Assembly: GCA_015689645.1 (NCBI GenBank)
Contig: WVSM01000003.1
Span: forward strand, 398,295 to 462,294
Direction of reading: 5' to 3'
DNA: 64,000 nt
DNA from: Rhodobacterales bacterium HKCCE4037
GTDB taxonomy: Bacteria > Pseudomonadota > Alphaproteobacteria > Rhodobacterales > Rhodobacteraceae
Position numbers and translations under genes: made by a program. Below the pieces are notes generated by a model. It saw only the letters and a program-made list of their open reading frames with translations, was not told the DNA's origin and did no database searches. Below, piece by piece: positions 49,167-57,502 of the stretch; within the stretch, counting starts at the first letter, position 1; each line of letters opens with the position of its first letter.

Positions 49167-49317
49167 TGAGCGATCGCCCCCCTTCGCCAGTCGAGGCTCA
49201 ATCAATGGCCGGCTTCTCCGGCGAACGGGGGCTTTCACCTTGCACGCCGAGTCGGTCTCCACCTATCGACGCGCGCCTACTTTCGAGGCTCAAGTTTAAC
49301 GTTCGGTTAAGCGCCTT
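49167..49317. other. Non-coding spacer with a TTAA-N7-TTAA box
   Basis: This middle part of the recR-RNase T2 gap holds no convincing gene. TTAA-CGTTCGG-TTAA at 49296-49310 has the exact spacing of a CtrA-type site, but no gene start lies near it. The part of the gap before it (49029-49130) shows only short GC-rich palindromes, and the part after the repeat (49387-49484) is GC-rich with nothing recognised. Confidence 0.4.
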
Positions 49318-49386
49318 TTTCATCTTGCCAAAAAACCTCTCGGGGGGAGTCGCCCCAACGGGGCGGCGGGGGGCAGACAGCCCCCC
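49318..49386 (-). repeat. Dispersed terminator-like repeat (copy 3)
   Basis: On the minus strand: GGGGGG-CTGTCTG-CCCCCC (49368-49386), CGCCCC-GTT-GGGGCG (49351-49365), then ACTCCCCCCGAGAGG, six T and GGCAAGATGAAA. It is the same layout as 28716-28774. It reads in the direction of the RNase T2 gene, 98 bases after its stop, and probably terminates it. Confidence 0.75.
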
Positions 49387-49484
49387 TGCCACGGTGACGG
49401 CCGTGCCTCGCCCGACCAGTCGCGCGGGGCGGAGGCGCGACGGGGCGGGTGGGTGGGCGGCGTGCCTCCGCCCCGCCCCTGTGG

Positions 49485-50117
49485 TCACCGCATCGGCGAG
49501 AACAACGCGTCCGGTGAGGTGCAATCGCGGACCACGTCGGCGCCGCAGGTCCGGGGCTCCAGCTCGCGGGTCAGGCAGATCCGGACCTCCTGGATGCGGT
49601 TGCCGCGACAGGTGACGGTCAGCATGTCCGGCTCCAGCTCCGGGTTCACCTCGAGGAAGGCCTCCTCGATCACCGCGGCGGGGAGGCGGATCTCCTCTTC
49701 CACGCGGCGCAGCAGGTCGGGGCGGGTGACGCTCTCGTAGGCGAGGCGGCTCAGCGCGTAGTAATCCGCGGCCTCCAGGCCGGTGCAGACGCCGTGCTTG
49801 CGCCATTGGTGCCAGGCGAGGCCGGAGCTGCCCATAATGTCGACCATCTCGCCCGTCATGCCGCGCGAGGGCGCGCGCAGGGTGGTGGGGCAGAAGCTTG
49901 GCCAGCCCTGTTCATATTGCGGCCAGAGGCCGTGCAGGGTGAAGCCGTAGCCCTGCCCCGCGTCGCATTGCGGGCTGTCGCGGTCGTCGCCTTCCAGCGC
50001 GCACCATGTCGGGGTCCAGCTGAGCGCCATGACGTAGTAATCGAACGCGCCCGCCGGCTCGCCCTCGGCCTGCGCCATGCCGGCGGCGCAGATCAGCGCG
50101 CAGATCAGTCGTTTCAT
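49485..50117 (-). CDS. Secreted ribonuclease T2 family protein
   Basis: A 210-residue protein with a signal peptide (MKRLICALICAAGMAQAEG, cleavage near residue 17). Both T2 active-site blocks are present: FTLHGLWPQ with His62 and WHQWRKHGVC with His103 and His108. Several Cys suggest disulfides, which fits periplasmic location. RNase T2 enzymes degrade RNA without base preference through 2',3'-cyclic phosphates. The frame extends far upstream through trcR in another frame, but the ATG at 50117 is the only sensible start. Divergent from trcR. Confidence 0.88.
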   Translation of the reverse strand: MKRLICALICAAGMAQAEGEPAGAFDYYVMALSWTPTWCALEGDDRDSPQCDAGQGYGFTLHGLWPQYEQGWPSFCPTTLRAPSRGMTGEMVDIMGSSGLAWHQWRKHGVCTGLEAADYYALSRLAYESVTRPDLLRRVEEEIRLPAAVIEEAFLEVNPELEPDMLTVTCRGNRIQEVRICLTRELEPRTCGADVVRDCTSPDALFSPMR

Positions 50118-50255
50118 TGGGGGCTTCCCTCGCCTGTCGTTCGGCCCTATATAGCCTGCGATTTCCCTGAAATCGAGGAACCGCGAAGGCCCTGCCCTCG
50201 CACCCGGCTCCACCGGACATTCCTCGTATGTCTCGAAAGCCTTTGGAGGCCTGAT

Positions 50256-51008
50256 ATGAACAAACCCATCATGGCGAAAGCCACCGCCGTCTGGCTGGTT
50301 GACAACACCACGCTGAGCTTCAAGCAGATCGGCGATTTCTGCGGGCTGCACGAGCTGGAAGTGCAGGGCATCGCCGATGGCGACGTGGCCGTGGGCGTGA
50401 AAGGGTTCGACCCGATCGTGAACAACCAGCTGACGCAGGACGAGATCGACGCGGCGGAGAAGAACCCGTCGCACAAGCTGAAGCTGAAGTTCAATGCAGC
50501 GGCCGTGGGCGAGGAAAAGCGTCGCGGGCCGCGGTATACGCCGCTCAGCAAGCGTCAGGATCGTCCGGCCTCGATCCTGTGGCTGGTGAAGTTCCACCCG
50601 GAACTGAGCGACGGGCAGATCTCGAAGCTGGTGGGCACGACGAAGCCTACGATCCAGGCGATCCGCGAGCGGACGCATTGGAACATCAACAACATCCAGC
50701 CGATCGACCCGGTCGCCCTTGGGCTGTGCAAGCAGACCGAGCTGGACGCCGCGGTTCAGAAAGCCAACGCGAAGCGCGCGGCCGAGGGCACGGCGATGAC
50801 CGATGACGAGCGGCGCAAGCTGGTGTCGACCGAGACCTCGCTGTCGATGGATCCGGAGCCCAATGTCCCCTCCTCCATCGCGGGGCTGGAGACCTTTACG
50901 CTCGGCAACAACGATGACGACGACAAGCCCTCGTCCGACGATACGCCGGATGCGGACAGCTTCTTCAACCTGCCCGACAATGACGAGGATGACGACGACG
51001 AGGATTGA
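50256..51008 (+). CDS. trcR: TrcR, cell-cycle transcriptional regulator (DUF1013 family)
   Basis: A 250-residue protein. The conserved N-terminal domain (AKATAVWLVDNTTLSFKQIGDFCGLHELEVQGIADGD) and the second block (ASILWLVKFHPELSDGQISKLVGTTKPTI...RTHWN) are helix-turn-helix-like and diagnostic of DUF1013/TrcR, a family restricted to alphaproteobacteria and tied to the CtrA cell-cycle network. The C-terminus is strongly acidic (NDEDDDDED). TTTGGAGG about nine bases before the ATG supports the start. It is followed by the composite palindromic element and a strong terminator. Confidence 0.88.
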   Translation: MNKPIMAKATAVWLVDNTTLSFKQIGDFCGLHELEVQGIADGDVAVGVKGFDPIVNNQLTQDEIDAAEKNPSHKLKLKFNAAAVGEEKRRGPRYTPLSKRQDRPASILWLVKFHPELSDGQISKLVGTTKPTIQAIRERTHWNINNIQPIDPVALGLCKQTELDAAVQKANAKRAAEGTAMTDDERRKLVSTETSLSMDPEPNVPSSIAGLETFTLGNNDDDDKPSSDDTPDADSFFNLPDNDEDDDDED

Positions 51009-51022
51009 GCGACAGGGGCCCA

Positions 51023-51095
51023 TGTGCAAGCTTGCACAAAAGGGTCAAGTTTCTGAAAATGCTCGACAATCCATAAATCGTTAACCTTTCATCAA
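51023..51095 (+). promoter_or_regulatory. Composite element: 16-bp palindrome plus TTAA-type box (copy 2)
   Basis: TGTGCAAGCTTGCACA (51023-51038) is a perfect palindrome. TCAAGT, TGAA and CTC follow at the same spacings as in copy 1 (19656-19730), and TCGTTAA starts 55 bases from the palindrome start, inside TTAA-CCTTTCA-TCAA (51081-51095). It starts 15 bases after the trcR stop and ends just before the terminator. Confidence 0.5.
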
Positions 51096-51102
51096 GGTTT
51101 TG

Positions 51103-51136
51103 AAAGGGCGGCGCCGGGACGGGGCGCCGCCCTTTT
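51103..51136 (+). terminator. Strong Rho-independent terminator after trcR
   Basis: AAAGGGCGGCGCC (51103-51115) pairs perfectly with GGCGCCGCCCTTT (51123-51135), a 13-bp stem with a 7-nt loop, ending in TTTT. It lies about 95 bases past the trcR stop. Confidence 0.9.
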
Positions 51137-51228
51137 CATTGCCCGGAGCGGACAAGATATCGGGCTTTTGTGCGGGGCACGGAACCGGGTTAGGCTGGTT
51201 TTGCCGTAGAGCCCGGAGGACCGCCCGA

Positions 51229-51822
51229 ATGCCGACACGACACCTGATGATCCTCGCCGCGCTCCTCTGCGCAGCCTCCCCTGCCATGGCCGACCGGGAC
51301 GATCCGTGGTGCCAGCAGATCTGGCTGAGCCGGAACACGGTGATGGACCGGGCCGGGCAGTGTTTCTCAACCCCGCTGGGGCAGGCCGTGTTCGACAACT
51401 CGGATTGCGTGGCCGGCGAGCGCCCGCTCTCGCCGCTTGACCAGGCGACGGTCAGCCGGTTGCGGGACCTCGAAGAGACCTACGATTGCGCGGTTGACAC
51501 CTCGGCCAATCGGCTCGACCCGAGCGTTCTGGAATGGCGCGCGCGGCTGATGGAGCTTTGGACGATCCCGATCCGCGCCGATACGGAACATGGATGCGTC
51601 GGCTACACCGGGCCAGTGATGGACCTGCACGCCGGCATGTCGAGCGACACGACGATTATCGGGCGGCTCGAACCGGGCCAGAATTTCGGCTTCAGCCATG
51701 AACCGATGCCCGGTGGCTGGGAATACATCACGGTCAGCGATGCCGACTTTGGCCGTGTCGCGCACGGCTGGGTGCAGGGCATCGAGATGAACGAGGATGT
51801 TTGCAGCCTGATGGCGGGGTAG
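51229..51822 (+). CDS. Secreted DUF4453-like protein (YARHG-type motif plus SH3-like region)
   Basis: A 197-residue protein with a signal peptide (MPTRHLMILAALLCAASPAMA). The segment CQQIWLSRNTVMDRAGQCFSTPLGQAVFDNSDC resembles the YARHG motif found in secreted Rhodobacteraceae proteins, and the C-terminal half (MDLHAGMSSDTTIIGRLEPGQ...HGWV) resembles a bacterial SH3 domain, which often binds cell wall. Function unknown. The ATG has GGAGGA about nine bases upstream. Confidence 0.65.
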   Translation: MPTRHLMILAALLCAASPAMADRDDPWCQQIWLSRNTVMDRAGQCFSTPLGQAVFDNSDCVAGERPLSPLDQATVSRLRDLEETYDCAVDTSANRLDPSVLEWRARLMELWTIPIRADTEHGCVGYTGPVMDLHAGMSSDTTIIGRLEPGQNFGFSHEPMPGGWEYITVSDADFGRVAHGWVQGIEMNEDVCSLMAG

Positions 51823-51940
51823 CCGAGCTTCAGCCGATCGGGGCGCCCGACGTTAACCCTGAGACGCAAATACCCTGCCGCGCCTTCGGCGCTCTTGGGA
51901 CATTCGTGTCATATGATGATTCAGGGAAAGTTCGGGCGCT

Positions 51941-52750
51941 CTAATGAGCCGCCTTCGTGACGCTGTCCAGAAGCGTCCGGCCGCCGTCGATGGTGAGAAC
52001 CTCGCCGGTCACGAACCCGGCCCCGTCGGAGGCGAGGAATTGCACGGCGGAGGTGATTTCCCGCGCCGAGGCGATGCGGCCCAAGGGCGTGCATTCGCGG
52101 ATTTCCTGACGCAGGCCATCGGTTTCGTTCAGGCTGTCTTTCAGGCTGGCGGACATGACCGAGCCGAAGGCCACGCCGTTCACCCGGATGCGGTGCGGTG
52201 CCAGCGCCACGGCAAGGCTGCGGGTAGCCTGATCGAGGGCCGCGGTGGCGATGGAATAGCCCATCAGGTCGGGGTGCGTACGGCGCGCCGCGATGGAGGA
52301 CACGTTGATGATCGAGCCAACCGGCCCGTCATCCTGCCCGTTCGACTCGGCCAGCGCGATCATGCGCTTGGCCACGACTTGGCTCAGGCGCAGGGAGGCG
52401 AAGGTGTTCTGTTCCAGCATCGTTTCGATGGAGGTGTCCGTCGGGTCCAGCGGATCGGTCTTCATGATCTGGCGGCTGGCATTCACGAGGATATCGACAC
52501 GGTCATAGGCGTCGATGGTGGCCGAGATCAGGTTCTCGATGGTCAGACGCTCGCGCAGGTCGCCGGCGAAGTAGCGGATGTTGTCCTCCGCGCCGTCGAT
52601 GTCGCCGCATTCGTCCTTGAGACGGTCCTTGTCGCGGTCGGCGAACATGACATTCGCGCCGCGGTCGATGAAGTGGCGGGCAATCGCAAGCCCCACGCCG
52701 TTCGCGGCGCCGGTGATGATGGCGGTTTTGCCCTGGATGGAAAGACTCAA
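51941..52750 (-). CDS. Short-chain dehydrogenase/reductase with altered active site
   Basis: A 269-residue SDR. The cofactor motif TGAANGVGLAIA and ADRDKDR (NAD-type acidic residue) are intact, and the catalytic Ser lies in NVSSIAARR. Where classical SDRs have YxxxK, this one reads YSIAT, so the active-site Lys is Thr. The start is taken as TTG at 52750 (AGAGGA eight bases upstream, then SLSIQGKTAIITG); no ATG fits. It may be inactive, use a different chemistry, or bind ligand only. It follows the RsmC-like gene by 61 bases. Substrate unknown. Confidence 0.8.
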   Translation of the reverse strand: MSLSIQGKTAIITGAANGVGLAIARHFIDRGANVMFADRDKDRLKDECGDIDGAEDNIRYFAGDLRERLTIENLISATIDAYDRVDILVNASRQIMKTDPLDPTDTSIETMLEQNTFASLRLSQVVAKRMIALAESNGQDDGPVGSIINVSSIAARRTHPDLMGYSIATAALDQATRSLAVALAPHRIRVNGVAFGSVMSASLKDSLNETDGLRQEIRECTPLGRIASAREITSAVQFLASDGAGFVTGEVLTIDGGRTLLDSVTKAAH

Positions 52751-52811
52751 CTGGACGTTCCTCTGGATGGTGTTGGCTTGGTGTCGTGCCGCGCCCTGTC
52801 CGAAGACAGTG

Positions 52812-53807
52812 TCAGCGGGCTGCGCGCTTTGGTTTCGCGGCTTCGTAGATCTTGTAGCCCTCAAGTTCCCCGAGCATGCGCCCTGTCCCGAAGCATGCTT
52901 TCAGCGTGTCCTCATAGGGCAAATGGCGGTTCGCAACCATGAAAAACCGACCCTTTGACGTCAGGTTCCTCGCCGCCGCGGCAATGAAGGCACGGCCAAG
53001 GCCCGGATCGGCGCGCCGCCCGGTGTGAAATGGCGGATTGCACAGGATCGCATCGTAGGGCGTGTCGGCGGTAAATGTCGTGGCATCGGCCCAGTGGAAG
53101 CTGGCGCGCGGATCCTCGACGTTGATCTCGGCGCAGTCGAGCATGGCGTGGTCGGCCTCGATCAGGTCGAGGGAGTCGATGCCGTCCTGCTCATCCAAGA
53201 CCTCGCTGGCGATGTAGCCCCAGCCCGCGCCCCAATCGGCCACGCGGCCCGTGAGCTCGGGCAGAAGCGCCACTAAAAGTTCCGAGCCACGGTCCGGGCC
53301 GTCGACGGAAAACCCGCCTTCGATCGTCAGGTAGCCTTCGTCGGTCGGCTCGGGCGCCGTCACCCAGTCGAGCACCTGTTGCGGCAGCGTCTCAGGCCGG
53401 CGGAACCACGCGAGCTTGCCGTGGGACTTGGACATCACGCCCTCGACCTCGAAGACAAGGCGGACGGTTTTCACGATGGCCTCGATCCCTTCCTCCTTCG
53501 GGCCGTCCACCATGACGAGCGCGCCGGGGGGCAAGTGGCCCATCGCCTCGGCAATCGCGGAATAGGTGGCGGCGCGGGATTTCACGATCTGGACCAGGGC
53601 GGCGGCGAACTGGCCTTCGGCTTCGGTGGTGACAGTCAGGCCGCGCGCGGCGAGGCGGTCATGGTCGGGCTTGAAGCCCTGCACGCAGGTGACATCGCCC
53701 AATGCGGAGAAATCGGCATCGCCGCGGGCGCGCATCACCAGCACGGGGCCGGAAGGCAGGTCGATCTCACCGCCTTCGAGTGCGAGGGTCCATCTGTCGG
53801 GGGTCAT
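52812..53807 (-). CDS. RsmC/RlmG-type rRNA methyltransferase
   Basis: A 331-residue class I SAM-dependent methyltransferase with a degenerate N-terminal domain and a catalytic C-terminal domain. It has ADWGAGWGYIA as the SAM loop and NPPFHTGRRAD, the NPPF motif of N2-guanine methyltransferases. RsmC methylates 16S G1207 and RlmG methylates 23S G1835 in E. coli; sequence alone does not separate them. It follows clpS by 22 bases. Confidence 0.85.
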   Translation of the reverse strand: MTPDRWTLALEGGEIDLPSGPVLVMRARGDADFSALGDVTCVQGFKPDHDRLAARGLTVTTEAEGQFAAALVQIVKSRAATYSAIAEAMGHLPPGALVMVDGPKEEGIEAIVKTVRLVFEVEGVMSKSHGKLAWFRRPETLPQQVLDWVTAPEPTDEGYLTIEGGFSVDGPDRGSELLVALLPELTGRVADWGAGWGYIASEVLDEQDGIDSLDLIEADHAMLDCAEINVEDPRASFHWADATTFTADTPYDAILCNPPFHTGRRADPGLGRAFIAAAARNLTSKGRFFMVANRHLPYEDTLKACFGTGRMLGELEGYKIYEAAKPKRAAR

Positions 53808-53829
53808 GGGGTCGGGACGGGCGTGTGCC

Positions 53830-54186
53830 CTATTCCTCTTTTTCCATCGTGCATTGCAGCGGGTGCTGGTTGCGGCGGGCGAAATCCATCACCTGCGCAA
53901 CCTTGGTTTCCGCGATCTCGTAGGAGAAAACGCCGACGACGGCCACGCCCTTCTTGTGCACGGTCAGCATGATCTCGACCGCCTGCGAATGGGTGATGCC
54001 GAAGAAGCGTTCCAGCACATGCACGACGAATTCCATCGGCGTGTAATCATCGTTCAGAAGCAGGACCTTGTAGAGCGGCGGGCGCTGGGTCTTGGGCTTG
54101 GTCTTGGTCGCGATCGAAACATCGCCGTCACCGCCGCGGGTGTCGTCGTCGTCCTTGTCTGCCATCATGTGCCATTCGGTCGTCAT
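53830..54186 (-). CDS. clpS: ClpS, adaptor of the ClpAP protease
   Basis: A 118-residue protein. After an acidic, flexible N-terminus ([15 protein letters not shown]) comes the ClpS core: [25 protein letters not shown] with the N-degron pocket residues, then [20 protein letters not shown]. ClpS presents N-end-rule substrates to ClpA. The start is uncertain: ATGs at 54186, 54168 and 54165 all precede the acidic tail and none has a clear ribosome-binding site. The upstream gap separates it from the divergent HAD gene. Confidence 0.93.
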   Translation of the reverse strand: MTTEWHMMADKDDDDTRGGDGDVSIATKTKPKTQRPPLYKVLLLNDDYTPMEFVVHVLERFFGITHSQAVEIMLTVHKKGVAVVGVFSYEIAETKVAQVMDFARRNQHPLQCTMEKEE

Positions 54187-54268
54187 GGGTGGGAGAATCC
54201 GTTTCGGTCTCGTGCGCTGAGGCCGCACTATATATGACGGATGGGCGATCAGAAAAGAGGGGGCAGGC

Positions 54269-54970
54269 GTGACAGGGTTAACCGTGATCGGATTCGATGC
54301 AGATGACACGCTGTGGCAGAACGAGAGCTTCTTTCGCCTGACGGAGGATCGGTTCGCCGAATTGCTGGCCGATCACGTCGACGGGGCGCATCTGAAGGAG
54401 CGGCTGCTGGAGGCGGAGAAGAAGAACGTCGGGCATTACGGATTCGGCATCAAGGGCTTCATGCTGTCGATGATCGAGACGGCGGTGGAGGTGACCGAGG
54501 GGCGCGTGGACGGGCGGGTGATCGGGCAGATCCTGGAGATGGGGCAAGAGATGCTGGGGCATCCGGTGGAGTTGCTGCCCCACGTGGAGGAGACGCTGGG
54601 TGTGCTGTCGGATCGGTATCCGCTGGTGCTGATCACCAAGGGTGATTTGTTGCACCAGGAGCAGAAGCTGGCGGCAAGCGGGCTGGGGGATCTGTTCGCG
54701 GGGGTGGAGATCGTGTCGGACAAGGTGCCGGGGGTCTATGCGCGGGCCTTCGCGGATCATGGCGGGGCGGAGCGCGCGATGATGGTGGGCAATTCGATGA
54801 AGTCCGACGTGGTGCCAGCTTTGGCGGCGGGATCCTGGGCGGTCTACGTGCCGCACGGGCTGGAGTGGGCGCTGGAGCAGGCCGAGACGCCGGCAGGGAA
54901 TCCGCGGTACCGGGAACTGCCGGATCTGGGGCGTTTGCCCGCGCATGTCGCAGCGGTGGCCGGTGACTGA
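54269..54970 (+). CDS. HAD-family hydrolase
   Basis: A 233-residue HAD phosphatase-like protein. Motif I is FDADDTLW (nucleophile Asp10), motif II is LITKGD, and motif IV lies near [15 protein letters not shown]. The cap region sits between motifs I and II. The substrate is unknown. Translation starts at GTG 54269 with GAGGGGGCAGG just upstream. The MFS gene begins within its 3' end. Confidence 0.85.
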   Translation: MTGLTVIGFDADDTLWQNESFFRLTEDRFAELLADHVDGAHLKERLLEAEKKNVGHYGFGIKGFMLSMIETAVEVTEGRVDGRVIGQILEMGQEMLGHPVELLPHVEETLGVLSDRYPLVLITKGDLLHQEQKLAASGLGDLFAGVEIVSDKVPGVYARAFADHGGAERAMMVGNSMKSDVVPALAAGSWAVYVPHGLEWALEQAETPAGNPRYRELPDLGRLPAHVAAVAGD

Positions 54971-56108
54971 GCGCTTTCGTATCACGGCGATGCTCGGGGT
55001 CGTGCAGATCCTGACGTGGGGGTCGTCGTTCTACCTGCTGGCGGTGCTGGCCGGGCCGATCGTGGAGGCGACCGGGTGGCCGGCGGAGGCCGTCGCGGGC
55101 GGGCTGTCGGTGGCGCTGGTGGTGTCGGGGCTGTCGGCGCCGGTGGTCGGGCGCAACATCGCGGAGCGCGGCGGGCGCGTGGTGATGGGCACCGGCGTGG
55201 TGATCTTGATCTGCGGGCTCTTGGCGATGGCGGCGGCACCGTCGCTGCCATTCTACCTGATGGCCTGGGCGGTGATGGGCGCGGGGATGGCGGCGACGCT
55301 TTACGAGGCTGCGTTCTCGACCATCGGCACGATCATGAAGGAGGGTGCGCGGGGGGCGATCACGCGGCTGACGCTCTGGGGCGGGTTCGCGAGCACGGTC
55401 TGCTGGCCGCTGTCCGCGTGGATGGCGGAGAGTTTCGGCTGGCGCGGCACATGTCTTGGCTACGTGGCAGTGCACCTTCTGGTGACGTTGCCGTTGATCG
55501 GTTGGGGTCTGCCGCGTGGCGAGCGGGCGATCCGCACGACGCGGCCGGAGCGGCTGGGATTCGATCTGAAACTGGCGCTGATGATCCTGATCGCGGTGAG
55601 CCTGACGCTGGTGTTCACCACGGTCTCGGTCCAGTTGATCACGCTGCTGACAGCAAGCGGCCTGACGCTGGCGGCGGCGGTGGCGCTCGGCACGTTGATC
55701 GGCCCGGCGCAGGTGGGCGCGCGGGTGCTGGAGATGGCGGGGCGGGAGCGGCATTCGCCGCTGCTGACGCTGCTGGTGTCGGGCACACTTATCATCACCG
55801 GGCTGATAGGCCTGTGGGCTGGCCTGCCTCCTGCGGCGGCGCTGATCGCTTATGGATCGGGCACCGGGCTTTATTCCATCGCGCGCGGAACGGTGCCGCT
55901 GGCGCTGTTCGGGCCGGAGATCTATCCGCAGGCGATGGCAAGCGTGGCGCGGCCCGCGATGATCGCGGCGGCCTGCGCACCGGTTACAGGGGCATGGCTG
56001 ATCGGGCAGGTCGGCCCGCAGGGCACGCTGCTGGTGCTCGTGGCTCTGGCCGCGCTGGCCTGTGGCGGTGCGCTCGTGCTTGGAGCGATCACGCGCCGGT
56101 CTGCATAA
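54945..56108 (+). CDS. Major facilitator superfamily transporter
   Basis: A 387-residue protein with about 12 membrane helices. The loop between helices 2 and 3 (VVGRNIAERGGRVVMGTG) is the MFS motif A region. Substrate unknown. Two starts are possible: ATG at 54945 (overlapping the HAD gene by 26 bases) or GTG at 54963, which overlaps the HAD stop by eight bases. Coupling to the HAD gene is likely in either case. Confidence 0.83.
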   Translation: MSQRWPVTERFRITAMLGVVQILTWGSSFYLLAVLAGPIVEATGWPAEAVAGGLSVALVVSGLSAPVVGRNIAERGGRVVMGTGVVILICGLLAMAAAPSLPFYLMAWAVMGAGMAATLYEAAFSTIGTIMKEGARGAITRLTLWGGFASTVCWPLSAWMAESFGWRGTCLGYVAVHLLVTLPLIGWGLPRGERAIRTTRPERLGFDLKLALMILIAVSLTLVFTTVSVQLITLLTASGLTLAAAVALGTLIGPAQVGARVLEMAGRERHSPLLTLLVSGTLIITGLIGLWAGLPPAAALIAYGSGTGLYSIARGTVPLALFGPEIYPQAMASVARPAMIAAACAPVTGAWLIGQVGPQGTLLVLVALAALACGGALVLGAITRRSA

Positions 56109-56166
56109 TTGGCCACTCAAGCACCCGTGCATTGACCCGCGCCACACATCGCGCAATGTCGCGCTC

Positions 56167-56775
56167 ATGATCGACGCCCGCCTTCTTCCCCTGCAACGCG
56201 CCCTGATGGAGCCGCTGGCCCGTGCCCTGGTCGCACGGGGCGCGCGGGCGGACCAGATCACGATTGTCGGGTGCGGCATCGGCGTGCTGGCGGCCATCGC
56301 GGCGGCCTTCGGCCTTTACTGGCTGGCGCTTCTGGGGCTTGCGCTGAACCGGCTGTCCGATGGGCTGGACGGGCCGGTCGCGCGGATGACCGAGACGACG
56401 GATCGGGGCGCGTTCCTCGACATCACGCTGGATTTCGTCTTCTACGCGGCTTTCCCGGTCGGCTTCGTGCTTGCTGATCCTTCCGCCAATGCGGTGCCCG
56501 GGGCCGTGCTGGTGGCCAGCTTCATCCTGACGGGCACCACGTTCCTCGCTTTCTCGGTCATTGCGGAGCGGCGGGGCCTGTCCTCCGCCGACTATCCGAG
56601 CAAGGGGATCTACTACCTCGGCGGGTTGGCGGAAGGGGCGGAGACCATCGCGGTCTTCGTGGCGTTCTGCCTGTTCCCTTCGGCCTTCCCGTGGATCGCC
56701 TATGGCTTTTCCGCGATCTGCCTTGTGACTGCGGCCACCCGCCTTGCGGCGGGATGGCAGGTGTTCGGGCGTTAG
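56167..56775 (+). CDS. CDP-alcohol phosphatidyltransferase family protein
   Basis: A 202-residue membrane protein with about five helices and the family signature DGLDGPVAR...GAFLDITLD (D-x2-DG-x2-AR-x7-G-x3-D-x3-D; seven rather than eight residues in the spacer). Members transfer phosphoalcohols from CDP-diacylglycerol in phospholipid synthesis. The acceptor cannot be told. The ATG at 56167 follows a weak site; the frame opens at 56062 inside the MFS gene. Its stop codon overlaps that of the convergent DUF4386 gene. Confidence 0.85.
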   Translation: MIDARLLPLQRALMEPLARALVARGARADQITIVGCGIGVLAAIAAAFGLYWLALLGLALNRLSDGLDGPVARMTETTDRGAFLDITLDFVFYAAFPVGFVLADPSANAVPGAVLVASFILTGTTFLAFSVIAERRGLSSADYPSKGIYYLGGLAEGAETIAVFVAFCLFPSAFPWIAYGFSAICLVTAATRLAAGWQVFGR

Positions 56776-57401
56776 GCGCTGGCCGCGCGCACCGGCCGCG
56801 GCGCACCAAGCAGGAGCCAGATGCAGAAGGCCAGTTCCGAAACGATGGCGATGAGGTAGGCGGGCTGGAATGCCTCGACCAGGTCCGGCGCTAGGATGCG
56901 CAGGGTGGAGCCGATGACGTAGACCACGCCTGCCGCGCCGAGGGCGGGGCCGATGAAGCGCCCTGCCCCGCCGGCCCACATCACGAGCAGCGCAGTCAGG
57001 AGCGAATTCACCCCGAAGAACAGCAGGCCCACGTCATAGGCCATCGCATGAAGGGCAAGCGTGTCGGCGGCGCTGGCCCACCCCTCGGCTCCGGCGAGCA
57101 GGATCAGCAGGCCCCCTGCAAGGATCGCCGCCTGCACGAGGCGGAAGACCATGGCGGCGATGGAGATGCCCGGCGCGAGCATCCGGAACAGCAGGAACAG
57201 CGCGATGGCGAGGCCGACATCGGCGAGGATCATCACCGCATCCCCCATGGCCGATTGGCGCAGGATCGCTGCGGCGAGATCGGGGGCGATGTCCGGGGTC
57301 AGCGGGGCGCGCAGGACGAACTCGGCGGTCAGACCGGTTGCGATGATGACGAGGTAGAGGAGACCGGCGAGGCGGGCGAGGCGAGGATCGGTGGCAGACA
57401 T
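56772..57401 (-). CDS. DUF4386-family membrane protein
   Basis: A 209-residue protein with six hydrophobic segments and the family opening LARLAGLLYLVIIATGLTAEFVLR. The later pattern (FQPAYLIAIVSELAFCIWLLL) also matches DUF4386. Function unknown. CCATGC-GATAAT-GCATGG (57480-57497), a small inverted repeat, lies about 80 bases upstream of its start and could be an operator. It shares its stop region with the convergent CDP-alcohol gene (TTA and TAG overlap in TTAG at 56772-56775). Confidence 0.8.
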   Translation of the reverse strand: MSATDPRLARLAGLLYLVIIATGLTAEFVLRAPLTPDIAPDLAAAILRQSAMGDAVMILADVGLAIALFLLFRMLAPGISIAAMVFRLVQAAILAGGLLILLAGAEGWASAADTLALHAMAYDVGLLFFGVNSLLTALLVMWAGGAGRFIGPALGAAGVVYVIGSTLRILAPDLVEAFQPAYLIAIVSELAFCIWLLLGAPRPVRAASA

Positions 57402-57502
57402 CGGGACACTCCCTAATTGGACTGTCCCGGGTCTACCGCATCGGCCGCATCAACAAAATTGCATGTTTTCGAAGGTATTCCATGCGATAATGCATGGGTC
57501 CA

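Noticed and set aside
49029..49484. An insertion sequence between recR and RNase T2 (inverted repeat ends at 49131 and 49345)
   Set aside because: The inverted ends are terminator-like repeats also found at 28.7 kb, the 150-bp interior has no transposase, and no target duplication was seen.
49794..50255. N-terminal extension of trcR to 49794
   Set aside because: The extension runs antisense through RNase T2, while the ATG at 50256 has a good ribosome-binding site and the conserved TrcR N-terminus.
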